Made by a program: the position numbers and the translations under genes
The notes under the pieces: model-generated
What the model was told of the DNA's origin: nothing
What the model saw: the letters and a program-made list of their open reading frames with translations, nothing else
Database searches by the model: none
IMG/VR virus record: IMGVR_UViG_3300034523_000191
Location: 1-27,253 of that record
Length of the DNA: 27,253 bases
Source of the DNA: a virus
Strand: one strand, 5' to 3'
Shown: positions 13,716-22,175 of the stretch, piece after piece
How the letters are laid out: each line of letters opens with the position of its first letter
Position numbering within the stretch: the first letter of the stretch is position 1

Positions 13716-14260
13716 CGATTGACCATGGATTGCGCCTTCAGCTCCTGGTGCGATTGGCGCAGCACCAGATGGATATGGCAGTACTGATCGACCCGGCCGA
13801 GCGACTACGCCTGGTGAGCGAACTGATGCGCCACTGGGGCGAGCAGCGTGGGAGGGTGGGGCTTGAGGCGAGCTTGGGCAGCCAGATGGGCACGATCATG
13901 CAATGGAAGGGGGCGGCACCGCGCACAGGATCGTCGGGGGCGCGTATTTTGGTGTCCGGTGCAGGCCTCGACCATTCCGCCGCCGAGGTTGACGCTGCAG
14001 TAGCGGAACTGGCGCGGCGTGATGCTCGTGGCGCCACGTTGGCCAAGCTGGCCGAGCTGCGCTACCTCCACGGCGTGACTGTGCGAGAGCAAATGCGCGA
14101 AGTAGGGCTTGCCGAAGACGCGGATCGCACCTATCGCAACTGGGTGAAAGCGCTGCACTTGCAGGTGCTGGCCATCCTGGGGGCAAGGGCGGGGCGGGTA
14201 CGCTTGCCTACCGTTCGTCGGGTCGCTATGCAACTTGCCTGCAACATGGATGTTACATAG
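13712..14260 (+). CDS. Possible late antiterminator (Q-like) regulator
   Basis: A 182-aa mostly helical protein located between replication and lysis genes, where antiterminator Q lies in lambdoid phages. The C-terminal half (about 95-165) contains a sigma-region-4-like arrangement (LAKLAELRYLHGVTVREQMREVG, then DADRTYRNWVKALH), which could bind DNA. There is no visible zinc motif. The start is either ATG 13706 or 13712; GGAGGG at 13700-13705 fits 13712 better. A terminator lies 147 bp after its stop, before the holin, consistent with a protein that allows readthrough into late genes. Family assignment is tentative. Confidence 0.5.
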   Translation: MTIDHGLRLQLLVRLAQHQMDMAVLIDPAERLRLVSELMRHWGEQRGRVGLEASLGSQMGTIMQWKGAAPRTGSSGARILVSGAGLDHSAAEVDAAVAELARRDARGATLAKLAELRYLHGVTVREQMREVGLAEDADRTYRNWVKALHLQVLAILGARAGRVRLPTVRRVAMQLACNMDVT

Positions 14261-14406
14261 CGCCCACATTGTGGCGTACCGATAATAGCCCCTTTTCGGT
14301 TTTTCCGGTGGCATGTAAAAAGGCGTCACGATATGAAAAGTGCGCTTAGGCGCTTCCCCCACAAGCACTGTGCTGTGCAACCGCTCCGACCTGTCGGTGC
14401 ATTGAG

Positions 14407-14437
14407 AACCCTGCCATTTGGCGGGGTTTTCTTTTTT
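14407..14437 (+). terminator. Intrinsic terminator before late genes
   Basis: AACCCTGCC-ATTT-GGCGGGGTT (one G-T pair) followed by TTCTTTTTT. It lies between the Q-like gene and the holin, in a 207-bp gap (14261-14467) that has no gene; the rest of that gap shows no clear promoter. A terminator in this place suits Q-type antitermination. Confidence 0.75.
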
Positions 14438-14467
14438 CGGCGCCGTGCTTTGCCAATTGAGGCCTGC

Positions 14468-14815
14468 ATGAACAGTGAGCAACAAGCGTTAGCCGAACTG
14501 CCAATCTGGATGGTGATCGTACTGTCCCTGGTCGGCGGTGTGTCGGGAGAAATGTGGCGGGCGGACAAGGCGGGCGCTCGCGGTTGGGGGCTGGTTCGCC
14601 GGCTGGCCTTGCGGTCGGGTGCCTGCGTCACCTGCGGGTTGTCGACCAACATGCTGTTGTACGCCAGTGGTATGTCGGTATGGGCATCGGCAGCGATTGG
14701 TTGCCTCACCGCGATGGCCGGCGCGGACGTGGCGATTAACCTGTACGAGCGCTGGGCCGCCAAGCGGCTGGGGCTGGCCCAGGTGCAGTCAGCAGGCAGC
14801 GAGGCAGGCCAGTGA
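14468..14815 (+). CDS. Phage holin
   Basis: A 115-aa inner-membrane protein. Hydrophobic segments lie at about residues 12-30 (LPIWMVIVLSLVGGVSG) and 55-92 (two blocks: CGLSTNMLLYASGMS and VWASAAIGCLTAMAGADVAI), with charged segments between and a polar tail, as in phage holin families of Pseudomonas prophages. It would form the lesion that ends infection. The start is the ATG at 14468, after TTGAGG. No endolysin or spanin gene follows here, so lysis partners must lie outside the window. Confidence 0.78.
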   Translation: MNSEQQALAELPIWMVIVLSLVGGVSGEMWRADKAGARGWGLVRRLALRSGACVTCGLSTNMLLYASGMSVWASAAIGCLTAMAGADVAINLYERWAAKRLGLAQVQSAGSEAGQ

Positions 14816-14951
14816 CCCGGTCTGGGGCAGGGGGTGGGGGGCGAATTTCTGGGTCCTCCCCCTGGGCCGCCCCCTACACGGGTGCGCAGACTCGCGGTTT
14901 CCCTGCAGCTGAGAATCTGGCAGGGATGTCCGTCTTTTCAAGGACTTAGCG
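14816..14951. other. G-rich non-coding gap, candidate cos region
   Basis: The gap between holin and small terminase holds three G runs (14824-14827, 14830-14834, 14836-14841) facing C runs (14858-14862, 14870-14874), and a 7-bp inverted repeat TCCCTGC (14900-14906) with GCAGGGA (14920-14926). In lambda-type phages cos and the terminase-binding site lie directly upstream of the small terminase gene, so this is the most likely place. No cleavage position can be assigned from sequence alone. Confidence 0.4.
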
Positions 14952-15473
14952 ATGGGAAGGACAGTCAGCAAGCTTGAACTCAGCGAGATCGTGGGACGAG
15001 ACGAGCGCACATTGAGCCGGTGGCAGAACGAAGGCATGCCGGTGAATGAGTTCGGCGTGGGGCGTGGCAACGAAAACCAGTACGACACCCAGGCGGTGAT
15101 CGAATGGCTGATGCGGCAGGCCTCGTTGAACGGCAAGAAGGAATCCTCACGGGACCGGCTTGACAGGCTGCGCGGCGACCGCGAAGAGATCGCGCTGGCT
15201 CGGGAGCTGGGCGAGGTGGTGGTCGAGGCCGAAATGGTCGAGCGCTTCGAGGCGGTGATCACCGCCGCCAAGATCGAGCTGTTGAACACCTTCCCTGATG
15301 AGCTGGCGATGACGCTGACCGCCAAGTACGGCGTGCCGGTGGACAACCAGCTGATCCGCGATCCCATCGAATCCATACTGAGGAGGTTGTCCGCGTATGA
15401 CGAGGACGACGAGCTCGCCGGGGATCCTGACGAGCCAGACGACGAGGAGGGCTCTGAAGAAGACGGCGAGTAA
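14952..15473 (+). CDS. Small terminase subunit (Nu1-like)
   Basis: A 173-aa DNA-packaging protein like lambda gpNu1. The N-terminal winged helix-turn-helix (VSKLELSEIVGRDERTLSRWQNEGMPV, ending at AVIEWLMRQ) recognises the packaging site. A central helical region (about 65-135) mediates oligomerisation. The last 25 residues are very acidic (DEDDELAGDPDEPDDEEGSEED). It binds cos and presents DNA to the large subunit. The acidic tail is encoded in the segment that overlaps the large-subunit gene. Confidence 0.9.
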   Translation: MGRTVSKLELSEIVGRDERTLSRWQNEGMPVNEFGVGRGNENQYDTQAVIEWLMRQASLNGKKESSRDRLDRLRGDREEIALARELGEVVVEAEMVERFEAVITAAKIELLNTFPDELAMTLTAKYGVPVDNQLIRDPIESILRRLSAYDEDDELAGDPDEPDDEEGSEEDGE

Positions 15474-17409
15474 GGCGATGCGCCGCGTCTGCCGCAAGTG
15501 GGCGCCGCCGCCACGCATGTCTATCATCGAATGGGCTGACCGGTTCCGCTGGCTGGCCCCTGAAGAATCGGCGGCACCAGGTAAATACCGATTCGACAAA
15601 ACGCCACACCTGATCTGGCCAGGCGGCCCGCTCGAGGCGTTGGATGATCCAAACGTCACCGAGATTGTGGCGCGCAAGTCGGCCCAGGTGGCCTGGACGT
15701 CGGGCGTGCTGGGCAACGCCCTCGGCAAGTGGATCGATCTCGACCCGTCACCCATCCTGGTCCTGTTCCCCAAAGCCGAAGCGGCCAAGCAGTACGTCGC
15801 CGAGAAGCTCGAGCCGATGATCCAGGCCACCAAGCGCCTGCGTAAAAAGGTCGACCTGCGCAGCCGCAAGCTGCAGCAGCGGCAGGACTTCAAGCGGTTT
15901 CCGGGCGGGTTCCTGAAGATGGTCGGCTCCAACAGCCCGGCCAGTGTGAAGTCGACGCCGGTACCACGGGTGGCGATCGAGGAACCCGACGACTGCAACC
16001 TGAACCTGCGGGGGCAAGGGGACAGTATCAAGCTCGCCAAGGAGCGTCTGAAGACGTTCTTGCGGTCGAAGATCATCATCGGCGGCACCCCCACCATCAA
16101 GGGCCTGTCGGCGATCGATGCCGAGCTTGAGCTTTCAGACAAGCGTGTGGGCCTGATCCCCTGCCATGGATGCGGACAGTTGCATACGCCGAGCTTCGAG
16201 CATTTGCACTGCGACGAGGACGAGCACTACTTCCATGAGGTGTACGGCAAGCGCCGTCCGGAGACGGCGTATTACGCTTGCCCACACTGCGGCGAGATCT
16301 GGGATGACCACCAGAAGAACGCCAACTTGGGCGACCCTCGCTGCCGCTGGGAGGCGACCGCCGAGTTCCGGGGTATTGCCGGCTACATCATCAACGAGCT
16401 GTATGCCACGTTCCCCGGCTCTCGCTTCGAAGTGCTGATGGAGAAGAAGCTGCAGGCCGAGTACGCCCAGCGGCAGGGCAACATCGGCCCAATGATCGCC
16501 TTCACCAACAGCTCGATGGGCGAAAGCTACGAGTACAAGAGTGACGCGCCCAAGACCGACGAGCTGGAGAAGCGCGCCGAGCCGTATGCCGAACTCACTG
16601 CGCCAAAGGGTGTGCTGCTGGTGACGGTCGGTGTTGACGTCCAGGGCGATCGCCTCGCGGTGCTGTTCACGGGCTGGGGACGCGGGGAGGAGTCCTGGCG
16701 GTTGTACTGGGGCGAGCTCCCCGGCAACCCTATCGATCCACACGACCCGGTGTGGACCGAGCTGGACAAGATGATCGCCACGCCGATCCCGACCGACAGC
16801 GGCGCCCAGATCGCCGTGTCGGCGGTGAGCATCGACAGCTCTGACGGTAATACCAGCGACGCGGTGTACACCTACGTTCGGGATCGCCAACGCTTCAACA
16901 TCATGGCGATCAAGGGCGCCTCCATCGACAGTCGGGATCGGGAGATCTTCACCAAGCCGGCCCAGTCAGCGGACACCAGCCAGGACAACACCAAGGCCTC
17001 GAAGTATGGCCTGCGTGTGTTCATCGTCGGCACCCACAAGGCCAAAACGCTGATCGATGGTCGGATGAAGCTCAAAGGCTCGGGACCAGGGCGCATGCAC
17101 TGGTACAGCGAGATCCGCTCGGACTACTACGAGCAGGTGACCAACGAGGTGTTGGCCCCGCACCCACGCAACCCCAGCAAGATGGTGTGGCAGAAGAAAG
17201 CCGGCCGGCGCAACGAGGCGCTGGACTGCGAGGTGTACGCCTTGCATGCGGCTCGCAGCCTCAAGACGCACCTGCTGCGTGATCACGAATGGGACCAGCT
17301 GGAGCAGCAGTTGCTGCAGCCCACCCTCTTCACAACTGAACAGGCGGTGGCGCCGGTTCCTCGCCGGGCTGTCACGCGCGGCCGGGGCACGCGGAGCCGC
17401 GTCCAATAA
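15397..17409 (+). CDS. Large terminase subunit (gpA-like)
   Basis: A 670-aa packaging ATPase and cos nuclease of the lambda gpA (GpA) family. The deviant Walker A is RKSAQVAWT (93-101), the Walker B-like segment VPRVAIEEPDD (189-199). A C-x2-C pair CHGC and CPHC in the middle could bind zinc. The nuclease domain begins with VTVGVDVQGDRLAV (about 409-422), with its first acidic residue near 414. The ATG at 15397 has AGGAGG ten bases upstream and overlaps the small-subunit gene by 77 bp; ATG 15478 is an alternative start that would shorten the protein by 27 residues. Confidence 0.92.
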   Translation: MTRTTSSPGILTSQTTRRALKKTASKAMRRVCRKWAPPPRMSIIEWADRFRWLAPEESAAPGKYRFDKTPHLIWPGGPLEALDDPNVTEIVARKSAQVAWTSGVLGNALGKWIDLDPSPILVLFPKAEAAKQYVAEKLEPMIQATKRLRKKVDLRSRKLQQRQDFKRFPGGFLKMVGSNSPASVKSTPVPRVAIEEPDDCNLNLRGQGDSIKLAKERLKTFLRSKIIIGGTPTIKGLSAIDAELELSDKRVGLIPCHGCGQLHTPSFEHLHCDEDEHYFHEVYGKRRPETAYYACPHCGEIWDDHQKNANLGDPRCRWEATAEFRGIAGYIINELYATFPGSRFEVLMEKKLQAEYAQRQGNIGPMIAFTNSSMGESYEYKSDAPKTDELEKRAEPYAELTAPKGVLLVTVGVDVQGDRLAVLFTGWGRGEESWRLYWGELPGNPIDPHDPVWTELDKMIATPIPTDSGAQIAVSAVSIDSSDGNTSDAVYTYVRDRQRFNIMAIKGASIDSRDREIFTKPAQSADTSQDNTKASKYGLRVFIVGTHKAKTLIDGRMKLKGSGPGRMHWYSEIRSDYYEQVTNEVLAPHPRNPSKMVWQKKAGRRNEALDCEVYALHAARSLKTHLLRDHEWDQLEQQLLQPTLFTTEQAVAPVPRRAVTRGRGTRSRVQ

Positions 17410-17420
17410 CCGAGGTCACC

Positions 17421-17636
17421 ATGACTGAAGCACAAAAACGCCTCGACGAGGTCCGGGCGGCGATCTCGCGCGTCCTGAAGAATGGCCAGCGGCTGCGTCG
17501 GCAGGATCGCGAGGTTCAACTGGCCGAGCTCAACAGCCTGCGGCTGCTGGAAAAGCAGTACGCCGAACAGGTTGCCCAAGAGCAGGCAGCGCTGGTGGGC
17601 CGTGGCCGCAACCGCGTTTCGTATGCGGGGATTTGA
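17421..17636 (+). CDS. gpW-like head-tail joining protein
   Basis: A 71-aa basic helical protein in the position and of the size of lambda gpW (68 aa), which stabilises filled heads and closes the connector. The sequence (AQKRLDEVRAAISRVLKNG ... LLEKQYAEQV) fits the gpW helix-hairpin-helix. The ATG is preceded by GAGG. It is two bases from the portal gene. Confidence 0.85.
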   Translation: MTEAQKRLDEVRAAISRVLKNGQRLRRQDREVQLAELNSLRLLEKQYAEQVAQEQAALVGRGRNRVSYAGI

Positions 17637-17638
17637 CC

Positions 17639-19246
17639 ATGTGGCCGTTCAGCAAACGGGAGTCGGCTGCCGAGCAGCTGATGACCGAAGCTATCCGGGT
17701 AGCCAGGGCGTCAGTCGACGGCCAGGAGATCTCGGCCCAAGGCGGTGGCGGCGGGGTCGAAACCCGTTGGCGCGGTGCGTCGCGGGTACTTCGAAGCATG
17801 GCCAGCTGGCTGCCTGGTCTCGGCAGCCCCCGGCGCGACTTCAATCAGAGCGAGCGCCGCACGCTGGTAGCGCGTTCCCGCGATGCCATGCGCAACCACC
17901 TGGTGGCCCGCGCGGCGATCACGCGGCTGCGTACCAACGTGGTGGGCACGGGGCTGGTCTGCCGGGCGCAGGTTGATCATGAGGCGCTGGGCATCACCGA
18001 AGAAGAAGCCGAGCAGCTCAATGGCCAGCTGGATCGGTTGTGGTCCTTGTATGCCGATGACCCGCGTGAGTGCGACGCAGAAGCGACGCTCAACCACTAT
18101 CAGCTCCAGGCCCTGGTGTTGGTGTCGTCGATGGTGGCGGGTGATGTGTTCGTCGCCAGCCCCGACCAGGAGCGGCCCGGCTGCCTCTTCAGTACGCGGT
18201 TGCAGTTGATCGAATCCGACCGTGTCGGCAACCCCAACAGCGGCCTAGACCGGGTTGACCTGGTAGAGGGCGTCGAGTTCGACGGCCTGGGGGCGCCGGT
18301 CGCCTACCACGTGTGCACCGGCTATCCCGGCGAGCACCTGCTGGGCAAGACGCTGCAGTGGGAGCGGTTGCCGGTGTTCGGCGCCGAGACCGGGCGGCGC
18401 CGTGTGCTGCATGTCATGGCCGACAAAGAGCGGCCCGGACAGAAGCGCGGGGCACCGTACCTGTCTCCGGTGCTGGAGCCGCTGCAGAAGCTGGAGCGCT
18501 ACAGCAGTGCCGAGCTGATGGCGGCGGTGATCTCGGCGATGTTCACCGTCTTCATCAAGAAGAGCGACGGCTTCAACCCCGGCAACCTGCCGATGTCGGC
18601 ACTCAGCGAAGAGAAGCCCGGCGGCGATGACACCTCCGACGGTGTGCTCGCGCTGGGCGAGGGGGCCATTGTCGACCTCGGTGTGGGTGAGGAGCCGATG
18701 GTGGCCAACCCCAGCCGGCCCAACGCTCAGTTTGATCCGTTCTTCACCGCGGTAGTGAAGGAGATCGGTGCCGCGCTGGAGCTGCCGCTGGAGGAGCTGC
18801 TGTTGCACTACAGCAGCAGCTACAGCGCCGCCCGCGCCGCCATGCTCCAGGCGTGGCGGTTCTACAGCCTGAGGCGCTGGTGGCTGGCCTGCGACTTCTG
18901 CCAGCCAAGTCGGGAACTGATCATCGATGAAGCCGTCGCCAGGGGGCTGATCGAGCTGCCTGGGTACAGCGAGCCTGCCAAGCGCAAAGCGTATTGCCAG
19001 GCGCTCTGGATTGGTCCGGCTCGGGGCGCGATCGACGAGCTGAAGGAGGCCAACGCCGCCGGCAAGCGCATCGAGATCGGCGTCAGCAACGAAACGCTGG
19101 AGACGGCGGCCATGACCGGCGAGCCCTGGCAACAGGTGATCCGTCAGCGAACCCGCGAAGTCGCCTACCGACGGCAGCACAACATGCAGGCCTTGCCCAA
19201 GGGTGGCCTTGAAAACCCGCCAGACCCCGAATCCAAAGAGGACTAG
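17639..19246 (+). CDS. Portal protein (lambda gpB family)
   Basis: A 535-aa phage portal of the lambda type: it should form the dodecameric ring at the unique vertex, through which DNA enters. Recognisable segments are the N-terminal RRDFNQSERRTLVARSRDAMRNHLVARAAI (split by helices), VVGTGLVCRAQVD, and the conserved Ser/Tyr-rich loop LLHYSSSYSAARAA near residue 390, typical of lambda-family portals. Start ATG at 17639; the in-frame TTG at 17633 overlaps the gpW stop region. Two bases separate it from the protease gene. Confidence 0.9.
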   Translation: MWPFSKRESAAEQLMTEAIRVARASVDGQEISAQGGGGGVETRWRGASRVLRSMASWLPGLGSPRRDFNQSERRTLVARSRDAMRNHLVARAAITRLRTNVVGTGLVCRAQVDHEALGITEEEAEQLNGQLDRLWSLYADDPRECDAEATLNHYQLQALVLVSSMVAGDVFVASPDQERPGCLFSTRLQLIESDRVGNPNSGLDRVDLVEGVEFDGLGAPVAYHVCTGYPGEHLLGKTLQWERLPVFGAETGRRRVLHVMADKERPGQKRGAPYLSPVLEPLQKLERYSSAELMAAVISAMFTVFIKKSDGFNPGNLPMSALSEEKPGGDDTSDGVLALGEGAIVDLGVGEEPMVANPSRPNAQFDPFFTAVVKEIGAALELPLEELLLHYSSSYSAARAAMLQAWRFYSLRRWWLACDFCQPSRELIIDEAVARGLIELPGYSEPAKRKAYCQALWIGPARGAIDELKEANAAGKRIEIGVSNETLETAAMTGEPWQQVIRQRTREVAYRRQHNMQALPKGGLENPPDPESKED

Positions 19247-19248
19247 AA

Positions 19249-20469
19249 ATGCCTCGAGCACTTGAGCTGGCTGCCTCGCAGCCCTGGCTGATGATGCCCG
19301 ACGCCTTGGACAACCTGCTGACCATCTCCGACCGCATGGGCGATCCGGTGGCGCTGGCGACCAAGCGCGGCGAGCGGCTGGAAGAGACCCGGCGCGTCAC
19401 CATGCGCGGCAACGTGGCAGTGGTGCCGGTCACCGGGCCGATCTTCCGCTACGCGAACCTGTTCACCGAGATCAGCGGTGCCACCAGCACCCAGGTCCTG
19501 GCCACCGACATTCAGCGTGCCCTGGACGACCCCAAGGTCAAGTCCATCGTGCTGAACATCGACAGCCCTGGTGGCGTCGCCTCGGGCATCAACGAGCTGG
19601 CCGAGATGATCTACGCGGGCCGTGCCCGAAAGCGCATCGTGGCGTACATCGGGGGGATGGGCGCGAGCGCGGCCTACTGGATTGCCTCGGCGGCGGGCGA
19701 AATCGTCGTCGATGAGACCAGCCTGGCCGGCAGCATTGGCGTTGTCGTCGAGGCTGTGGTTGAGGACGACAAGAAGGCCGGGCGAGCCCGCTACCAGATT
19801 GTCAGCCGCAACGCGCCGAACAAGCGCCCCGACCTCGGTACCGAAGAAGGACGCGCCAAGGTCGGCGAGACCATCGATGCAATGGCCGAAGTCTTCGTGA
19901 GCAAGGTTGCTCGCAACCTCGGCGTTGCTGCCGAGAAGGTGCCCGAGATGGGCGATCACGGCGGCATCCGCGTCGGTGCGGACGCCGTCAAGCACGGCTT
20001 GGCCCACCGCACGGGCTCGCTGGAATCCCTGATCACCGAACTGGCCAAGCCGGCCATCAACTCCCCAAGGATACACACCATGACCACCGTCAAGACCACG
20101 GCTGAACTGCGCACCGCGATTGCGGCGGGCACTGACCCCAACACCATCGAGATCGCCCAGGCCGAGCAGGTGGACACCACGGCGATCCGTACCGAGGCCA
20201 CCACGGCCGAACGTGATCGCATCAAGGGCATCAACGCGCTGGCGGTGAAAGGCTTCGAGAAGGAGATCGGCGCTGCCATCGACGACGGTAGCTCGGTCGA
20301 AGCCACTGCGTTGTCGCTGCTCAAAGCTTCGCAGGATCGCGGTATCTCGCTGGCCGGCATCAAGAGCGACGCCCAGGGCGTTACCGGTACCGCCCCACCT
20401 GCTGGTGGCAAAGAAGGCGAGCGTCAAGCCGCTGTCAGCGCAATCGTTGCAGGCGCCTCGCGCCGCTAA
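19249..20469 (+). CDS. S49-type capsid maturation protease (gpC-like) with nested scaffold
   Basis: A 406-aa capsid-assembly protease of the S49/ClpP-like family, as lambda gpC. Recognisable parts are LNIDSPGGVASGINELA (oxyanion region), GGMGASAAYW with nucleophile S140, SLAGSIGVV and the Lys-containing segment DKKAGRARYQIVS that should carry the general-base Lys. The C-terminal third (about 278-406), Ala/Thr/Glu-rich and helical, resembles a scaffold. An internal in-frame ATG at 20080 with its own ribosome site would yield that scaffold separately. Confidence 0.9.
   Translation: MPRALELAASQPWLMMPDALDNLLTISDRMGDPVALATKRGERLEETRRVTMRGNVAVVPVTGPIFRYANLFTEISGATSTQVLATDIQRALDDPKVKSIVLNIDSPGGVASGINELAEMIYAGRARKRIVAYIGGMGASAAYWIASAAGEIVVDETSLAGSIGVVVEAVVEDDKKAGRARYQIVSRNAPNKRPDLGTEEGRAKVGETIDAMAEVFVSKVARNLGVAAEKVPEMGDHGGIRVGADAVKHGLAHRTGSLESLITELAKPAINSPRIHTMTTVKTTAELRTAIAAGTDPNTIEIAQAEQVDTTAIRTEATTAERDRIKGINALAVKGFEKEIGAAIDDGSSVEATALSLLKASQDRGISLAGIKSDAQGVTGTAPPAGGKEGERQAAVSAIVAGASRR
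20080..20469 (+). CDS. Nested scaffold protein (Nu3-like) in the protease frame
   Basis: The ATG at 20080 is in the protease frame and is preceded by AAGGA eight bases upstream, a better site than random. It would produce a 129-aa Ala/Glu-rich protein, as lambda Nu3 is produced from within gene C. This is a second product of the same DNA, not an additional open frame. Confidence 0.65.
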   Translation: MTTVKTTAELRTAIAAGTDPNTIEIAQAEQVDTTAIRTEATTAERDRIKGINALAVKGFEKEIGAAIDDGSSVEATALSLLKASQDRGISLAGIKSDAQGVTGTAPPAGGKEGERQAAVSAIVAGASRR

Positions 20470-20482
20470 CTAGGAGGTTCCA

Positions 20483-20833
20483 ATGCCAAACCCTACCCGC
20501 AGTTCCTACCTGCCGAGCCAGCTCTCGGCGGGCGACTTCCCCATCGTGATGGATACCGGCCTGATCGCCGCCGGCCAGAAGCTGACTCGTGGCGCGGTGC
20601 TGGGCCAGATCACGGCCAGTCATGAGTACGTGCTGTGCAAGGCGGCGGCCGAGGATGGCTCGCAGGCGCCCTGCGCGATCCTCGATCAGGACATCGACAC
20701 CACCGACGGTGCCAAGAGCACGCCGATCCGCCTGACCGGCCAGGTGCTGGGCAGCCAACTCACCTTTGGCGAGGGCTTGACCCTGGCCGCCGCGAAGGCC
20801 GCCCTGCGTCCTCTGTGCCTCTTCATTCGATAA
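20483..20833 (+). CDS. Head decoration protein (gpD-like)
   Basis: A 116-aa protein of the lambda gpD decoration family: a GLIAAGQKLTRGAVLGQIT beta region and PCAILDQDIDT are characteristic, and the length is near that of gpD (110 aa). It forms trimers on the expanded capsid and stabilises it. The ribosome site TAGGAGG precedes the ATG. It lies between the protease/scaffold and major capsid genes, as in lambda. Confidence 0.88.
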   Translation: MPNPTRSSYLPSQLSAGDFPIVMDTGLIAAGQKLTRGAVLGQITASHEYVLCKAAAEDGSQAPCAILDQDIDTTDGAKSTPIRLTGQVLGSQLTFGEGLTLAAAKAALRPLCLFIR

Positions 20834-20843
20834 CGGAGTTCCA

Positions 20844-21875
20844 ATGGATATCTTTGACACCCTGACCATGATGGAAGCCATCGAGCAGATGCCAACGCCG
20901 CGTCGCTTTCTGATGGACACCTTCTTCAATGCCGGCGCCCCCGAGACTTTTGGTACCGAAACGGTGACGATCGACATCGTGAAGGGACAACGCAAAATGG
21001 CGCCGTTCGTTCACCCCACCCTGCCAGGCAGTGTCTCGCAGCGTGGCGGGATCAGTTCTTCGACCTACAAGCCGCCCTACATTCAGCCAAAGCGCGTTAC
21101 CCGTGCCGAGCTGATCTTGAAGCGAGGTGCAGGTGAGACCCCGTTCTCGACCCGCACGCCACTTGAGCGTGCAGGTGAGCGGCTCGGTCGGGATCTGCTC
21201 GAGCTCGACAGCGAGATCACTCGTCGTGAAGAGTGGATGTGCGCCCAAGCGCTGACCACCGGGCGTATTCGTGTTGTCGGCGATGGTGTGGATGACACCA
21301 TCGACTTCCTCATGGAGGACACGCACAAGGTCACGCTGGCCACCGGTCGCTGGAACACCAGCGAGTCGGACCCGATCGGCAACCTACGCCAGTGGCGTCG
21401 CTTGATCGCCAAGGACTCGGGCCGCTCCGCCAACGTGGCGGTGTTGAGTGCTGAAGCGCAGGACGCCTTCCATAACAACGATTCGGTGCTCAAGCAGTTG
21501 AACAACCGCCGCGTCGACCTCGGCCTGATCAAGCCAGAACTCCTGCCGGACGGGGTGACCTACCTGGGCTACCTCAATGACCCAGGCGTTGATCTCTACG
21601 CCTATGACGAGTGGTATCTGGCGGACGGCGAGGACGGCGAGAAGCCTCTGGTACCTGCCGGCGGCTTGATCCTGGGCTCTACCGGGACGCGCAACGCGAT
21701 GCTCTATGCGGCGATTCAGGACATGGAAGCCATCGAGAGTGGCATGGTCGAGGCGTCTCGCTTCCCCAAAAGCTGGGTCACCCAAGAACCGAGCCAGCGC
21801 TGGCTGAAGGTGCAGGCCGCCCCGTTGGCTGGCCTGCTGGAGCCTAACGCCTTCCTCTTCGCCAAGGTGGTTTGA
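20844..21875 (+). CDS. Major capsid protein (gpE-like)
   Basis: A 343-aa major capsid protein of the lambda gpE family (lambda 341 aa): the N-terminal MDIFDTLTMMEAIEQMPTP region, the TYKPPYIQPKRV segment and the LAGLLEPNAFLFAKVV end are typical. It builds the icosahedral shell with the HK97 fold. It follows the decoration gene by 10 bp and is followed by a small acidic protein gene one base later. Confidence 0.92.
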   Translation: MDIFDTLTMMEAIEQMPTPRRFLMDTFFNAGAPETFGTETVTIDIVKGQRKMAPFVHPTLPGSVSQRGGISSSTYKPPYIQPKRVTRAELILKRGAGETPFSTRTPLERAGERLGRDLLELDSEITRREEWMCAQALTTGRIRVVGDGVDDTIDFLMEDTHKVTLATGRWNTSESDPIGNLRQWRRLIAKDSGRSANVAVLSAEAQDAFHNNDSVLKQLNNRRVDLGLIKPELLPDGVTYLGYLNDPGVDLYAYDEWYLADGEDGEKPLVPAGGLILGSTGTRNAMLYAAIQDMEAIESGMVEASRFPKSWVTQEPSQRWLKVQAAPLAGLLEPNAFLFAKVV

Positions 21876-21876
21876 C

Positions 21877-22173
21877 ATGGCCAAGGTCGAATACGTGGTG
21901 GTTGATGGCTGCATTCAGGACGGCGGTAAGGTCGTGAAAGCGGGTGAGGTCTTCGTTCCGTCTTCGGCTGACATCCGCGAGCTGCTGCTTGAAGAGGGGG
22001 CCATCGTTGCTCGCGGCAAGCTGGGCACCGGTAGTCGTTCCTCTGGGCGCTCGCCTTCGGTGGGGCCGCCCGCTCCGGCCCCTGCTCCAGCACCTGTTCC
22101 GAATGCTGGTGGTGGCCAAGATGAGGAAGAGGAAGAAGACGAAGAGGAGGAAGACGAAGGCGGGGAGGGCTGA
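21877..22173 (+). CDS. Small acidic head protein (FI-like position)
   Basis: A 98-aa protein. The N-terminal half is a small beta/helical domain (VEYVVVDGCIQDGGKVV, then AGEVFVPSSADIRELLLEEGAIV), a Pro-Ala linker follows (residues 65-75), and the C-terminus is a run of 17 acidic residues among 20. Position and the AG-x-x-F-x-V-S pattern recall the C-terminal part of lambda gpFI, which stimulates packaging, but the similarity is slight. The acidic tail is coded by purine-only codons (22120-22160), unlike its neighbours. Confidence 0.55.
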   Translation: MAKVEYVVVDGCIQDGGKVVKAGEVFVPSSADIRELLLEEGAIVARGKLGTGSRSSGRSPSVGPPAPAPAPAPVPNAGGGQDEEEEEDEEEEDEGGEG

Positions 22174-22175
22174 TC

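Noticed and set aside
19243-20427. A 394-aa minus-strand open frame, and another of 338 aa at 18245-19261
   Set aside because: They lie antisense to well-recognised protease and portal genes. The composition (His/Gly/Arg/Gln-rich) is that of reverse frames of GC-rich coding DNA, and there is no ribosome site or family.
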